64,000 nucleotides of DNA from the NCBI GenBank assembly GCA_007694935.1, contig REES01000093.1, positions 1-64,000 on the forward strand, given 5' to 3'. Position numbers and translations under genes: made by a program. The DNA comes from Rhodospirillales bacterium (lineage in GTDB: Bacteria > Pseudomonadota > Alphaproteobacteria > Rhodospirillales > Defluviicoccaceae). Below, piece by piece: positions 8,986 through 18,828 of the stretch (the first letter of the stretch is position 1; every line of letters begins with the position of its first letter). The notes under the pieces were generated by a model. That model was given only the letters and a program-made list of their open reading frames with translations, did no database searches and was not told the origin of the DNA.

Positions 8986-10179
8986 ATGAGCCGCCGCGAT
9001 CGATCCGGGGAAGGCGAGCCCAGGGTCGCCATCGGACTGATGAGCGGCACCTCGATGGACGGCATCGATGCGGCGCTGCTCACCACCGACGGCGAGCGCG
9101 TGCTGTCACTGGGTGGTGTGGCCACCTACCCCTACGATGGGCACTTTCGTGACCGGCTGCGGGCACTGCTGGGGCGGTCCCCCGGCGACGATGCCAACGG
9201 CGTGGTTCGCCGACTGACCAAACTGCACGCGGAGGCGGTGCAGCGGCTGCTCGCAGCATCAGGACTGGACGCGGCCGCGGTGGACGTGGTGGGGTTTCAC
9301 GGCCACACGGTGCTGCATCGGCCGGAACGGCGCCTGACCCGGCAGATCGGCGACGGCCAGCTTCTGGCCGATCTTCTCCAGATCCCGGTGGTGGAGGATT
9401 TCCGCTCCGCCGACGTCGCCGCCGGCGGCCACGGCGCCCCGCTGGCCCCCCTGTTCCATGCCGCCATGGCCTGGTCGCTGGTGAAGCCGGTAGCGGTGCT
9501 CAACATCGGCGGGGTCGCCAACGTCACCTGGATCGGCGAGGCACCGGACGGCAGCGAAACGGTCATGGCCTTCGATACCGGACCGGGCAATGCCCTGGTG
9601 GATGACTGGGTGCGGCGGATTTCCGGCCAGCAGTGGGACGAGCGAGGCCGGCTGGCCCGCGGCGGCCGAGTGCGCGAGGACCTGGTGTCCGCTTGGCTCG
9701 ACGATCCCTACTTTCGGGCACCGCCGCCCAAGTCACTGGATCGCGACAGCTATGCCGCCGTGCTGGACAGCGTCACCGGGTTGAGCGCGGAGGACGGTGC
9801 CGCCACCCTCACCGCGTTCACCGCTCTCTCCGTCGCTGCGGGCCGGGCCTTCCTGCCGGCGGCGCCGACACGGTGGCTGATCTGCGGCGGTGGACGGCGC
9901 AACGGCACGATGATGGCGATGCTCGCCGAAATCCTGGAGGCGCCGGTGGAACCGGTCGAGGCGGTGGGCTGGGACGGCGACGGGCTGGAGGCCCAGGCCT
10001 TCGCCTTTCTGGCCGTGCGATCCCTCAACGGACTGCCGCTCAGCCTGCCGTCCACCACCGGCGTGCCGAGCCCGACGCGGGGCGGAGTGCTCCGAACCCC
10101 GGGGCGTTCAATCCTCCGCCATGACGCTGGGGCTGAAGCGCCGGCTCAGGCGGCCGGCGCGAGGGCACGGTCCAGGTAG
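8986..10179 (+). CDS. anmK: Anhydro-N-acetylmuramic acid kinase
   Basis: AnmK phosphorylates and opens 1,6-anhydroMurNAc recovered from murein turnover, giving MurNAc-6-phosphate for peptidoglycan recycling. The signature [11 protein letters not shown] lies at about residues 15-25, [13 protein letters not shown] near residue 200 and the glycine-rich [11 protein letters not shown] near residue 302. The ATG at 8986 leaves a 106-base divergent spacer to tyrS; an earlier in-frame ATG at 8878 would overlap tyrS. The C-terminus runs about 25 residues past the usual GVP.P...GG ending and overlaps the 3' end of the convergent hydrolase gene by 34 bases. Confidence 0.93.
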   Translation: MSRRDRSGEGEPRVAIGLMSGTSMDGIDAALLTTDGERVLSLGGVATYPYDGHFRDRLRALLGRSPGDDANGVVRRLTKLHAEAVQRLLAASGLDAAAVDVVGFHGHTVLHRPERRLTRQIGDGQLLADLLQIPVVEDFRSADVAAGGHGAPLAPLFHAAMAWSLVKPVAVLNIGGVANVTWIGEAPDGSETVMAFDTGPGNALVDDWVRRISGQQWDERGRLARGGRVREDLVSAWLDDPYFRAPPPKSLDRDSYAAVLDSVTGLSAEDGAATLTAFTALSVAAGRAFLPAAPTRWLICGGGRRNGTMMAMLAEILEAPVEPVEAVGWDGDGLEAQAFAFLAVRSLNGLPLSLPSTTGVPSPTRGGVLRTPGRSILRHDAGAEAPAQAAGARARSR

Positions 10180-10793
10180 TCGTCGACGATCCGCATCAAC
10201 TCGTCCATGCCGGTGGAGAACAGGTGGTCGGCGCCGGGGATGGCGTGATACTCGACCTTGATGTTGCGCTGATGGGCGAGCTTGGTCGCCAGTTTCACGA
10301 CCCCCTGGATCGGCACGGTCGTGTCGGCATCGCCGTGGACGATCAGGCCCGAGGCCGGGCACGGCGCCAGGAAGGAAAAGTCCTGCACCCCGGCGGGTGG
10401 CGCCAAGGTGATAAACCGGTTGATCTCCGGGCGACGCATCATCAGTTGCATGCCGATCCAGGCACCAAAGGAATAGCCGGCGATCCAGCATTCGGCGGCG
10501 TTGGGATTGATGCTCTCCAGCCAGTCGAGCGCGGAAGCGCCGTCGTTCAGTTCGCCATAGCCGTTGTCGAACCAGCCCTGGGACCGGCCCACCCCGCGGA
10601 AGTTGAACCGCAGCACCGAGAATCCCCGCCGCTGAAACGCCTGGAACAGGGCGAACACGATACGGTTGTTCATGGTCCCGCCTTGCAGCGGATGAGGATG
10701 CAGAACCAGGGCGATCGGCGCCGCGGCCCGCTTGGAATGATGGTACCGGCCCTCGAGCCGGCCTTCCGTTCCGTTGAAAATCACGTCGGGCAT
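10146..10793 (-). CDS. Alpha/beta hydrolase of the YfbB/COG2945-like type
   Basis: The 215-residue protein starts MPDVIFNGTEGRLEGRYHHS and carries LVLHPHPLQGGTMNNRIV (oxyanion region), the RFNFRGVGRSQG strand-turn, the nucleophile elbow GYSFGAW (Gly-x-Ser-x-Gly), HGDADTTVP with the acid residue, and the catalytic His in GADHLF. These place it in the compact COG2945-type alpha/beta hydrolases common in alphaproteobacteria; the substrate is unknown. The ATG at 10793 matches the family start. In many relatives it sits next to the isc region; here cysE and iscR follow divergently. It converges with anmK, overlapping by 34 bases. Confidence 0.85.
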   Translation of the reverse strand: MPDVIFNGTEGRLEGRYHHSKRAAAPIALVLHPHPLQGGTMNNRIVFALFQAFQRRGFSVLRFNFRGVGRSQGWFDNGYGELNDGASALDWLESINPNAAECWIAGYSFGAWIGMQLMMRRPEINRFITLAPPAGVQDFSFLAPCPASGLIVHGDADTTVPIQGVVKLATKLAHQRNIKVEYHAIPGADHLFSTGMDELMRIVDDYLDRALAPAA

Positions 10794-11026
10794 GGCTTGC
10801 GTATCATCCGCCGTTCCGGCCGCACCGCCGCGACCACCGCTAGTCCGAGCCCCGCACTCGGGCATGATACATTGAATCGGCGCTTCCTGGCCGTGCATAC
10901 TTGAATGCCGGACTCGGACATCCTATTGTTCGTCCAATCACCGGGAGCCGCCGATCGATGCTGACAGGGTTAGGGCGCACCGGAGCACGCCGCGAAACCA
11001 AGCTTCACAGAGTTACCGCTTCCCCG

Positions 11027-11806
11027 ATGCGTTTCAAGAGGCTTAAGGAAGATATCGATTCGTTCATGGCGCGCGACCCAGCCGCGCGCTCGCGCCTTGA
11101 GGTCGTGCTGTGCTACCCGGGGTTTCACGCCATTCTCCTCTATCGCGTGGCCCATGCGTTGTGGCGCCGCCGGTTTCGGCTGGTGGCGCGCATCGTCTCC
11201 CAGATCGCGCGGCTGCTGACCGGGATCGAGATCCACCCCGGCGCCCGCATCGGCGCCCGGCTGGTCATCGACCACGGCTTCGGCGTCGTCATCGGCGAGA
11301 CGTCGGAGATCGGTGACGACGTCACCTTGTACCAGGGCGTGACCCTCGGCGGCATTGCCCCTTCCGTCGACTCCCATGCCCAGGTGGATGTCAAGCGCCA
11401 CCCGACCTTGCGCAACGGCGTGATCGTCGGCGCCGGCGCCCACGTGCTCGGCCCCATTATCATCGGCGAAGGGGCCCGCATCGGCGCCAACGCCGTGGTC
11501 TCCCGCGATCTGCCGAAGGGCGTGACGGCGGTCGGCATTCCCGCCCATCCGGTGATGCCGCGTGACCGGATCGCGGCGCAGCGCTTCGTCGCCTATGGCA
11601 CTCCGGCGGAAGGCTGCCCGGACCCGGTTCTCGCGACCATCGAATCCATGCGCGCCCAGGTGACCGCGCTTCAGGGTCGGATCGGCGAGCTGGAAGCCCG
11701 CCTGCGGCGGCACGAGGACACCACCGACGAACGCGCCGGCGAGTTCGTCAGGAGGACGGCGGACGACGCCCCGGTCGCTGCCGTGGGCGATCGGATTCGC
11801 CGCTGA
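11027..11806 (+). CDS. cysE: Serine O-acetyltransferase
   Basis: CysE acetylates L-serine with acetyl-CoA, the committing step of cysteine synthesis. The 259-residue protein begins [20 protein letters not shown] and has the left-handed beta-helix hexapeptide region ([40 protein letters not shown]), including the catalytic DHG. It is the short alphaproteobacterial form with a charged C-terminal coil (about residues 205-245). The ATG at 11027 starts the family homology but has no good ribosome-binding site; an in-frame ATG at 10958 is possible. It leads a set of sulfur genes, supplying the precursor of cysteine for the desulfurases downstream. Confidence 0.92.
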   Translation: MRFKRLKEDIDSFMARDPAARSRLEVVLCYPGFHAILLYRVAHALWRRRFRLVARIVSQIARLLTGIEIHPGARIGARLVIDHGFGVVIGETSEIGDDVTLYQGVTLGGIAPSVDSHAQVDVKRHPTLRNGVIVGAGAHVLGPIIIGEGARIGANAVVSRDLPKGVTAVGIPAHPVMPRDRIAAQRFVAYGTPAEGCPDPVLATIESMRAQVTALQGRIGELEARLRRHEDTTDERAGEFVRRTADDAPVAAVGDRIRR

Positions 11807-11892
11807 TGCCGCGGCGGGGACGCAGTACCGGTTCATTGGCAGCACCGCGCCGGGATGCCCCGGCAACGGCATAGGAAAAGGGAGATCCGGCA

Positions 11893-12396
11893 GTGAAGCT
11901 CAGCACCAAGGGACGCTACGCCGTGATGGCTATGGCCGACCTCGCCTATCACGGTCACGGCAAACCGGTGACCCTGGCGGAGATCGCCGATCGACAGGAG
12001 ATCTCCCTGTCCTACCTCGAGCAATTGTTCGGCAAGCTTAGACGCGCCGGCTTGGTGAACAGCGTGCGAGGCCCCGGCGGCGGCTACCTGTTGGGGCGGC
12101 CGGCGGCGCAACTGCGGGTGGCCGATGTCATCATGGCCGTCGACGAGCCGATCAAGGCGACCCGCTGCACCCCCGGCTCGCCCACCGGCTGCCACTCCCA
12201 CCGCGGCCGCTGCCTCACGCACGACCTGTGGGAGGAGCTGGGCAACCAGATCTATCTGTACCTCAGTTCCGTCAGCCTTGCGGATGTGTGCGACGGCCGT
12301 ATCCTCGGCAGCAGCCGTGCTTTGTTCCAGTCGCTGCGGGCGGGCGGTGGCACCAGCGGTGACAGCATGGCCGTCCACGCCGCCACGACGCAGTAG
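11893..12396 (+). CDS. iscR: Rrf2-family iron-sulfur regulator IscR
   Basis: A 167-residue Rrf2 regulator with an N-terminal winged helix (KLSTKGRYAVMAMADLA...SLSYLEQLFGKLRRAGLV) and the [2Fe-2S] ligands C92, C100, C107 and H110 in RCTPGSPTGC-HSHRGRCLTH. The spacing C-x7-C-x6-C-x2-H differs from the C-x5-C-x5-C-x2-H of E. coli and is, as I recall, the alphaproteobacterial form. It senses cellular Fe-S status and normally represses isc genes in the cluster-bound state. An AAAGGGAGA ribosome-binding site precedes the GTG/ATG region. It lies 49 bases before the first desulfurase, so autoregulation of the downstream operon is likely but not shown. Confidence 0.93.
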   Translation: MKLSTKGRYAVMAMADLAYHGHGKPVTLAEIADRQEISLSYLEQLFGKLRRAGLVNSVRGPGGGYLLGRPAAQLRVADVIMAVDEPIKATRCTPGSPTGCHSHRGRCLTHDLWEELGNQIYLYLSSVSLADVCDGRILGSSRALFQSLRAGGGTSGDSMAVHAATTQ

Positions 12397-12445
12397 CCGG
12401 GCAAGCCCGGCAGGGCACCCGCTGTTCGCACGATTTCGGCCCGAC

Positions 12446-13582
12446 ATGACCGACACCATCGCCTACCTCGACCACAACGCGACGGCTCCGGTGCGCCCCG
12501 AAGCGGTCGCCGCTGTGGCCGAGGTGCTGTCCCTCATCGGCAACCCGTCGTCGGTCCACCGGGCCGGCCGCGCCGCCCGCTCGCGTCTTGAACGGGCGCG
12601 TGATCAGGTTGCTGCACTGGTCGGTGCCTCCCCGTCCGACGTGGTGTTCACCAGTGGCGGCAGCGAAGCCAACATGCTGGCCATGGTCGGCACCGGCCGG
12701 ACCCGGATTCTGGTGTCGGCGGTGGAACACGCCTCGGTGCTGGAAGTGGTGCCGGAGGCCGCGCGCATCCCCGTCGACAGCAACGGCATCATCGACCTGG
12801 CGGCCCTGGAGGCGCTACTGGCCTCGGATACCCGCCCGGCGCTGGTTGCGGTGATGCTCGCCAACAACGAGACCGGCGTGATCCAGCCGGTTCGGGACGT
12901 GGTTGCCGTCGCCAACCGGTATGATGCGCTGGTGCATTGCGATGCGGTCCAGGCGGCCGGCAAGATCCCGGTGGATCTGGCCTCCCTCGGTGTCCATCTG
13001 ATGTCGGTTTCGGCCCACAAGCTCGGCGGACCGGCCGGCGCCGGTGCCTTGATCATCCGACCCGGTGTCACCGTGGCGGCGGTACAGCGGGGCGGCGGGC
13101 AGGAACGGGGCCGGCGTGGCGGCACCGAGAATCTCCCGGGGATCGTCGGGTTCGGGGCCGCCGCCGAGGCGGCGTTGGCCGGCCTGCCGGCAGCAGGGGC
13201 CCTGGCCCTGCAGCGCGACCGGCTGGAACGCCGGCTCGAGGCCGAGGTGCCCGGGTGCCGTCCGATCGCCGCTTCGGCACCGCGGCTGCCCAACACAACC
13301 TGCATCAGCCTGCCGGGGGTGGCGAGCGAGGTGCAGGTGATGGCACTGGACCTCGCAGGGGTCTGCGTCAGCGCGGGTGCTGCCTGTTCATCGGGGAAAA
13401 CCGGCCGAAGCCACGTCCTGAAGGCAATGGCGGTCCACCCGGTGATCGCCGATGCGGCCATCCGGGTAAGCCTCGGCTGGACCACCACCGAAGGGGACAT
13501 CAACCGGTTCGTCACCGCCTGGTGCGCGCTGGCGGCCCGCATCGGGCCGCGGCGGCAGGCACGGGTGGCGTCCGCGGCGTGA
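12446..13582 (+). CDS. Cysteine desulfurase, NifS/IscS-like (first of two)
   Basis: A PLP enzyme that removes sulfur from cysteine as an enzyme-bound persulfide. The 378-residue protein has the PLP-binding Lys in SAHKLGG (about K192), the His of VEHAS near residue 95, and the catalytic Cys in SAGAACSSG (about C314). The loop around this Cys is of the long, mobile group I type. The ATG at 12446 gives MTDTIAYLDHNATAP, the canonical start. The gene lies between iscR and a second desulfurase with only 26 bases to the latter. The two are clearly paralogous but differ in active-site loop (CSSG versus CTSA), so they may serve different acceptors. Confidence 0.93.
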   Translation: MTDTIAYLDHNATAPVRPEAVAAVAEVLSLIGNPSSVHRAGRAARSRLERARDQVAALVGASPSDVVFTSGGSEANMLAMVGTGRTRILVSAVEHASVLEVVPEAARIPVDSNGIIDLAALEALLASDTRPALVAVMLANNETGVIQPVRDVVAVANRYDALVHCDAVQAAGKIPVDLASLGVHLMSVSAHKLGGPAGAGALIIRPGVTVAAVQRGGGQERGRRGGTENLPGIVGFGAAAEAALAGLPAAGALALQRDRLERRLEAEVPGCRPIAASAPRLPNTTCISLPGVASEVQVMALDLAGVCVSAGAACSSGKTGRSHVLKAMAVHPVIADAAIRVSLGWTTTEGDINRFVTAWCALAARIGPRRQARVASAA

Positions 13583-13608
13583 CCGACGGCGGGGCAAGGA
13601 GCTTGGTG

Positions 13609-14832
13609 ATGACTCAGCCAGCCATGCGGCAACGGCGGGACGGGCTGCGGCAGCGGCCGATCTATCTGGACTACCAGGCGACCACACCAACCGATCCCCG
13701 GGTGGTGGCGGCGATGCTGCCCTACTTCACCGACATGTTCGGCAACCCCCACTCCAAGAGCCACCCGTTCGGCGAGGAGGCGGCACGGGCAGTCGAGGCG
13801 GCACGCCGACAGGTCGCCGACCTGATCGGCGCCGAAGCCCGGGAGATCGTGTTCACCTCCGGCGCCACCGAAGCCAACAACCTTGCCATCAAGGGTGCCG
13901 CCCGGTTCCTCCGCGGGCGCGGCCGGGATCACGTCGTCACCTGCACCACCGAGCACAAGTGCGTACTGGAAAGTGCGCGCCGGCTGGAAATCGAAGGCTT
14001 TCGGGTCACCCGTATCGGCGTCGGCCCGGACGGGCTGATCGACCTCGATGCGCTGGCGGCAGCGGTGGATGAGCGAACCGCGCTGGTGTCGGTCATGGCG
14101 GTCAACAACGAGACCGGGGTGATCCAGCCGATTGCCGAGATCGGCAGGCTGTGCCGGTCGCGCGGCGCCCTGTTCCATGCCGATGCGGCACAGGCAGCGG
14201 GCAAGATCGCGATCGACGTCGCCGGAATGGACATCGACCTGATGAGCCTGTCGGCCCACAAGATGTATGGCCCCAAGGGCATCGGCGCCCTGTACGTACG
14301 CCGGCGGCCACGGGCGCGCCTGGCCGCGGAGATGGACGGCGGCGGCCAGGAGCGGGGCCTGCGCTCAGGAACCCTGCCGGCACCGCTCTGCGTCGGCTTT
14401 GGCGCGGCCGCGGCCATCGCCGCCGATGAGATGGCGACCGAGTCCGCACGGATGCTGGAACTGCGCCGCCGCCTGCTGGAGCGCATCGAAGCGGACGTTC
14501 CCGATGTCCGACTGAATGGTCATCGCGAGCGGCGGGTTGCCGGAAATCTCAATCTGGCATTTCCGGGGATCGAGGCGGAGATGCTGCTCACCCGCCTGCC
14601 CGGCCTCGCCGTCTCGACCGGCTCGGCGTGCACTTCGGCGGCGGTGGAGCCGTCCTATGTGCTGCGTGCCATGGGCCTCGACGCCGAGCTCGCCGGCTGC
14701 AGCATCCGCATCGGCCTCGGCCGCTTCACCACCGACGATGAGGTGGAGACGGCGGCCAGCGCCATCGTCGCCGCCGTTCAGGCTTGCCGGGCGGAGCGCC
14801 CGCCGGCGCTGCAGGATGCCGGAGCGATGTAG
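13609..14832 (+). CDS. iscS: Cysteine desulfurase IscS (second of two)
   Basis: The 407-residue product matches housekeeping IscS in length and motifs: IYLDYQATTPTDPRV at residues 18-32, PLP Lys in SLSAHKMYGPKG (about K218), and catalytic Cys in STGSACTSA (about C341). It provides persulfide for Fe-S cluster assembly and for tRNA thiolation. An AAGGAG ribosome-binding site at 13596-13601 fixes the ATG at 13609 with a seven-base spacer. In E. coli-like isc operons iscU and iscA would follow; here the next gene is fdx after 123 bases. The C-terminus ends in PALQDAGAM and lacks the E. coli IscU-docking tail as far as I can judge. Confidence 0.94.
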   Translation: MTQPAMRQRRDGLRQRPIYLDYQATTPTDPRVVAAMLPYFTDMFGNPHSKSHPFGEEAARAVEAARRQVADLIGAEAREIVFTSGATEANNLAIKGAARFLRGRGRDHVVTCTTEHKCVLESARRLEIEGFRVTRIGVGPDGLIDLDALAAAVDERTALVSVMAVNNETGVIQPIAEIGRLCRSRGALFHADAAQAAGKIAIDVAGMDIDLMSLSAHKMYGPKGIGALYVRRRPRARLAAEMDGGGQERGLRSGTLPAPLCVGFGAAAAIAADEMATESARMLELRRRLLERIEADVPDVRLNGHRERRVAGNLNLAFPGIEAEMLLTRLPGLAVSTGSACTSAAVEPSYVLRAMGLDAELAGCSIRIGLGRFTTDDEVETAASAIVAAVQACRAERPPALQDAGAM

Positions 14833-14955
14833 ATCGCGGTCACCCCGCACGATCAACGCGACACCCGGGGAACCGCCCATCGGTTCCGACCTAATGGCTC
14901 AGCTTCCGAGACCCCCTCAGCATTCGAAACAAACAGAAAGGAAGGCACGACAACC

Positions 14956-15294
14956 ATGCCCAGGATGATCTTTGTCTCCCCCGACGGATCGCAGCGCCGG
15001 GAGGTGGACGCACCGCTCGGCCTCTCGGTGCTGGAAATCGCCCACCTCAACGACGTGGACATCGAAGGAGCCTGCGAGGGATCGCTCGCCTGCTCCACCT
15101 GCCACATCATCGTCGATCCCGACTGGTACGAGCGGCTGGACGAGCCCACGGAGGAAGAAGAGGACATGCTCGACCTCGCATTCGGTCTCACCCACACCTC
15201 CCGCCTCGGCTGCCAGATCCGGATGACCGAGGAGCTGGACGGGCTCACCGTCACCCTGCCATCGGGCACCCACAACATGATGGGCGGGACGTAA
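14956..15294 (+). CDS. fdx: ISC-type [2Fe-2S] ferredoxin
   Basis: A 112-residue adrenodoxin-type ferredoxin. Cluster ligands are C40, C46, C49 and C86 (pattern C-x5-C-x2-C, then a distant Cys in RLGCQI). The acidic stretch [11 protein letters not shown] at about residues 63-73 is typical of ISC ferredoxins and contacts partner proteins. It provides electrons for cluster assembly with IscS. A GAAAGGAAGG ribosome-binding site precedes the ATG. tenA begins two bases after the stop codon, so the two are co-transcribed. Confidence 0.95.
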   Translation: MPRMIFVSPDGSQRREVDAPLGLSVLEIAHLNDVDIEGACEGSLACSTCHIIVDPDWYERLDEPTEEEEDMLDLAFGLTHTSRLGCQIRMTEELDGLTVTLPSGTHNMMGGT

Positions 15295-15295
15295 C

Positions 15296-15973
15296 ATGCC
15301 CGGAGCGGCGCCACTGTTCGGGCGGCTGAAGGACGCGGCCGGTGAGACATGGTCGGCCTTCGTCGCCCACCCGTTCGTCCGCTCCCTCGCTGACGGCTCG
15401 CTGCCGGAGGCGGCATTCCGTCACTACCTGATTCAGGACTACCTGTTCCTGATCCATTTCGCCCGCGCCTACGGCCTGGCGGCATTCAAGGCGGATACGC
15501 TGGAAGACATCCGCCACGCGGCCGCGGGCCTTGGCGCGATGGTCGGACAGGAGATGGCGCTGCACGTCGGCTACTGCCGAAGCTGGGGCCTGGATGAGGC
15601 CCAGATGGCGGCGGCGGAAGAAGCGGATGCCACCATGGCTTATACCCGCTACGTGCTGGAACGCGGGCTTGCAGGCGACCTGCTCGATCTGGCGGTCGCG
15701 CTGGCACCCTGTATCGTCGGCTATGCCGAGATCGGGCGGCAGCTTGCTGCGGACCCGGCGACGAAGCGGGACGGCAATCCCTACACCGCCTGGATCGAGA
15801 CCTATGCCGGCGATGACTACCAGGCGGTGGCTCGCGATCACATCGCCCACATGGACCGGCTGATGGCACGGCGCGGCAGCCCGGAGCGTCTGCCGGCCCT
15901 CAAGGTGACGTTCCGCCAGGCGACCCGGCTGGAGGCCGCGTTCTGGCAGATGGGGCTGGACGCAGCGAGCTGA
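15296..15973 (+). CDS. tenA: TenA family aminopyrimidine hydrolase / thiaminase II
   Basis: A 225-residue all-helical TenA protein. Family features include the N-terminal [28 protein letters not shown] stretch (about residues 19-46, read in pieces), the Cys in GYCRSWG thought to be the nucleophile-region cysteine, and the C-terminal LE..FW phrase ([11 protein letters not shown]). TenA hydrolyses aminopyrimidine breakdown products of thiamine, returning HMP for vitamin B1 salvage in the cytosol. Its start lies one base after the fdx stop, so a thiamine-salvage gene is locked into a sulfur-transfer operon. No TPP riboswitch can fit in front of it. Confidence 0.88.
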   Translation: MPGAAPLFGRLKDAAGETWSAFVAHPFVRSLADGSLPEAAFRHYLIQDYLFLIHFARAYGLAAFKADTLEDIRHAAAGLGAMVGQEMALHVGYCRSWGLDEAQMAAAEEADATMAYTRYVLERGLAGDLLDLAVALAPCIVGYAEIGRQLAADPATKRDGNPYTAWIETYAGDDYQAVARDHIAHMDRLMARRGSPERLPALKVTFRQATRLEAAFWQMGLDAAS

Positions 15974-16013
15974 TCGCCAGCCAGGGAGCGCTGAGGCCCA
16001 TCCGCTTGCGGGC

Positions 16014-17201
16014 ATGCCTGGCGACGGCGATATGGACAGCATGAATCGGGTTCTCGCCGACCTCGACCCTACCCTGGCCGCCGACATGGCGCTTCCCGGC
16101 CGCCCTCAGGACCACCGGGTGGTGGTGGCGATGTCCGGCGGTGTGGACTCGGCGGCAACGGCAGCGCTGTTGGTGGCGGCCGGCTACGACGTGGTGGGCA
16201 TCACCCTGCAACTCTATGATCACGGCGCGGCGACCGAATCCGCCAAGGCTGGAGGCAAAACCTGCTGCGCCGGGCAGGACATTTACGACGCGAGGCGGGT
16301 TGCCGAGACGCTCGGCATCCCCCACTACGTGCTCGACTACGAGCACCGCTTCCGCACCCAGGTGATGGAGCCGTTCGCCGACGCCTATCGTGCGGGCGAG
16401 ACCCCGGTCCCCTGCGTGCTTTGCAACCAGACCGTCAAGTTCCGCGACCTGCTGGAGACCGCCCGCGACCTCGGCGCGGACGCCCTGGCCACCGGCCATT
16501 ATGTCCGCCGGCGCCAGGGCGAGCACGGCCCGATGGTGCTGAGAGGGACCGACGAAGGGCGCGATCAGAGCTATTTCCTGTTCGCCACCACCCGCGACCA
16601 GCTTGAGCTGCTGCGCTTCCCCCTGGGCGGCCTCGCCAAGGACGCGACACGGCGGATCGCCGCCCGCTTCGGCCTCGCGGTGTCGGCCAAGGCGGACAGC
16701 CAGGACATCTGCTTCGTGCCGACCGGCGGCTATGCCCGGGTGGTGGAACGGCTCCGCCCCGGCGCGCTGGAACCGGGGGAGATCGTCGACCTGGACGGCC
16801 GGGTGCTGGGCCGCCACGACGGGATCGCCCACTTCACCATCGGCCAGCGGCGCGGCCTCGGCATCGCGGCGGGACACCCCCTCTACGTGGTGCGGCTGGA
16901 CCCGGTCCGCCGGCAGGTGGTGGTGGGGCCCGAGCACGCGCTCAAGACCCCGCGCCTCCGCCTCCGGGGGGTCAACTGGCTCGCTAACGACCCGCTGCCG
17001 CCGGCGGGCGTGCGGCTCGACATCAAGGTCCGGTCCACCCGGCCGGCCACCCCGGCCACCGTCTTCGGCCGATCCGATGGTGGCGCTGAGGTGGTGTTCG
17101 ACACGCCGCAGCCGGGCATCGCCCCCGGCCAAGCCGGCGTGCTGTATCAGGGTGAGCGGCTGATGGGCGGCGGCTGGATCAGCCGTGACGACGCCGACTG
17201 A
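16014..17201 (+). CDS. mnmA: tRNA-specific 2-thiouridylase MnmA
   Basis: MnmA adenylates and thiolates U34 of tRNA-Lys, -Glu and -Gln using persulfide sulfur, here presumably taken directly from IscS. The PP-loop [10 protein letters not shown] is near residues 42-51, the first catalytic Cys in PVPCVLCN (about residue 140), and the second in [12 protein letters not shown] (about residue 235). The start codon is uncertain among ATGs at 16014, 16032 and 16041, none with a strong ribosome-binding site. It ends the plus-strand sulfur set and overlaps the convergent glycosyltransferase gene by 23 bases. Confidence 0.94.
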   Translation: MPGDGDMDSMNRVLADLDPTLAADMALPGRPQDHRVVVAMSGGVDSAATAALLVAAGYDVVGITLQLYDHGAATESAKAGGKTCCAGQDIYDARRVAETLGIPHYVLDYEHRFRTQVMEPFADAYRAGETPVPCVLCNQTVKFRDLLETARDLGADALATGHYVRRRQGEHGPMVLRGTDEGRDQSYFLFATTRDQLELLRFPLGGLAKDATRRIAARFGLAVSAKADSQDICFVPTGGYARVVERLRPGALEPGEIVDLDGRVLGRHDGIAHFTIGQRRGLGIAAGHPLYVVRLDPVRRQVVVGPEHALKTPRLRLRGVNWLANDPLPPAGVRLDIKVRSTRPATPATVFGRSDGGAEVVFDTPQPGIAPGQAGVLYQGERLMGGGWISRDDAD

Positions 17202-18180
17202 CCGGGTTCGGCTCGGCGGCCGACGGGGGTTGTGAACTCGCGCTCAGCAGCTCGACGACGGTCCGCTCGACCGCATCAACCGTCAGGGTCCCCATCAGGC
17301 TACCGGTGGTGCGGTGGTCGTAGCCGGTATGGCCGGTCAGTTCTTCGACGCTTTCCGGCGTCCGGACCACCCGGCAGTGCTCGCCCCACGGCCGGTACAG
17401 TTCGTCACGGGTCGGGCCGAACAGGCCGATGGTGGGGGTGCCGGCGGCGGCGGCCAGGTGCATCAAGCCGGAATCGTTGCCGATGAACAGGCGACAGCGC
17501 TGAAACATCGCCGCCGCAACGAGAAGATCGAGCCCGATGCAGGCGATCCGCCGTTGTTCGGGAATGCTATCCAGGAACGGCCGGGCCAGTGCCTCCTCGC
17601 CGCGACCGGCGGTGACGAAGATGCGGGCACCGGCGAGCGGCCCGGCCGCCCTGGTCAAGCGCTGCACCAGCTCGGCGAAGCGCTCCCCCGGCCAGATTTT
17701 GCCGGCCCAGTTGGCGGTGGCGGCGATCGCCAGCACCGGTTCGTCGCCGCCGGCCAGGATCTCGGCCGCCCGCGCCCGCTCCGGTGCGCCGATCCACAGG
17801 GAAGGCGGCGGCGGCGGATCAAGGCCGAGGGTCGCCGCGATGAGTTGCACCCGGTGCTGGCCGGGTCGCGGATGCGGGATCGAACGGCGGACGCCGGCCC
17901 GCACCGTCCACGGCAGCAGCGACCGCCTGAGATCGACCACCATGTCCCAGCGCTTTCGGACCACCTCCCACCACAGGCTCCGCCAGTGGCCGCCCAGCGG
18001 GCGTTTGCTCAACGGGATGATCCGCTCGACCTGAGGGTGTGCCCGGAACAGGGATTCGGCGACTGCGCCACAGGCCACCGTCATTCGGGCCTGAGGATGG
18101 GTGGTCGCCAGCCACTGGAACAGGCCGGATGACAGAACGACATCGCCGATGCGGGTGGCGGTGATGAAGAGGATGCGCAT
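17179..18180 (-). CDS. Glycosyltransferase family 9 (heptosyltransferase-like)
   Basis: A 333-residue GT-B fold protein with the N-terminal [18 protein letters not shown] signature of ADP-heptose:LPS heptosyltransferases, the [18 protein letters not shown] nucleotide-sugar region near residue 155-170, and the donor-site [25 protein letters not shown] near residue 235-260. GT9 enzymes act at the cytoplasmic face of the inner membrane on lipopolysaccharide core. The exact acceptor is unknown. It follows DUF6165 by 80 bases on the same strand, a common pairing. The basic proline-rich C-terminus (about 20 residues) overlaps the mnmA stop. Confidence 0.87.
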   Translation of the reverse strand: MRILFITATRIGDVVLSSGLFQWLATTHPQARMTVACGAVAESLFRAHPQVERIIPLSKRPLGGHWRSLWWEVVRKRWDMVVDLRRSLLPWTVRAGVRRSIPHPRPGQHRVQLIAATLGLDPPPPPSLWIGAPERARAAEILAGGDEPVLAIAATANWAGKIWPGERFAELVQRLTRAAGPLAGARIFVTAGRGEEALARPFLDSIPEQRRIACIGLDLLVAAAMFQRCRLFIGNDSGLMHLAAAAGTPTIGLFGPTRDELYRPWGEHCRVVRTPESVEELTGHTGYDHRTTGSLMGTLTVDAVERTVVELLSASSQPPSAAEPNPVSRRRHG

Positions 18181-18260
18181 GGCGCTGCTTCAGGCCAACC
18201 CGAAGTGTTCGGTCCACCGGCCGCTGCCGGCGATGTCGCGAATCGTTGAAGCCTGCGGGT

Positions 18261-18662
18261 TCACCGGCTGGCCGACCGCTGGCTCGAATAGCCCTTGGCC
18301 TCGGCGATATCGGTGTTCAGCAACTGGTTGATTCGTCGCTTGATGGCGAAGCGGCGGTCGTTGGTGATGTAGACCGACCGGGCGAGCTTGATGAAGCCAA
18401 GCCCGAAGTCGCCTGCCCGTTCATGGGCGCGAATGCGGTCCTCGATGTCCCAGAGCCGCTCATTGATGGCCTTGAGCAGCGCGCATAGCCGGCGGAGATC
18501 CTCGGAGTCACGGATGGCATGGCGGCGCGCCCGTTCCAGGCTCGCCAGTTCCGCCTCGACATGGCGCAGCGACGACGGATCGCTGAGCCGCTCGGACTTG
18601 ATCTCGAGGATGGTCAGCTTGTCCAGCAGTTCGCCAGGGGCGATCTCCACACTGATCCGCAT
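18261..18662 (-). CDS. DUF6165 family protein
   Basis: A 133-residue protein starting MRISVEIAPGELLDKLTILE, which I recognise as DUF6165, a small helical family found beside glycosyltransferases of the cell surface. The middle is a heptad-like helix (LRHVEAELASLERARRHAI, LKAINERLWDIEDRIRAHE), so coiled-coil dimerisation is plausible. The ATG at 18662 has an ACGGAG nine bases upstream and matches the family start; an upstream in-frame start at 18701 is less likely. Function is unknown; the neighbour suggests a role in LPS or surface glycan assembly. Confidence 0.75.
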   Translation of the reverse strand: MRISVEIAPGELLDKLTILEIKSERLSDPSSLRHVEAELASLERARRHAIRDSEDLRRLCALLKAINERLWDIEDRIRAHERAGDFGLGFIKLARSVYITNDRRFAIKRRINQLLNTDIAEAKGYSSQRSASR

Positions 18663-18828
18663 CCTCTGGGGCTCCGTTTCGTTGCGGAAGGCAAGTGACA
18701 CCGGCGACGACCGCGCGCGGGCGCGCTCGACAGCGGTCTAGCGGCAGGATCGCTCACGGGCAAGTTTCGTTGCGAGGCGCCGCGACCGCCGGCATCGCCG
18801 AGGGGTGATCCCGGGTGGGGCGTCGGCG

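Noticed and set aside
8986-10179. Frameshift at the 3' end of anmK
   Set aside because: The last about 25 residues are unlike the family and overlap the next gene, but the core domain is complete, and I could not point to a specific base that restores a normal end.
15274-15296. TPP riboswitch controlling tenA
   Set aside because: Only one base separates the fdx stop from the tenA start, so no leader exists.
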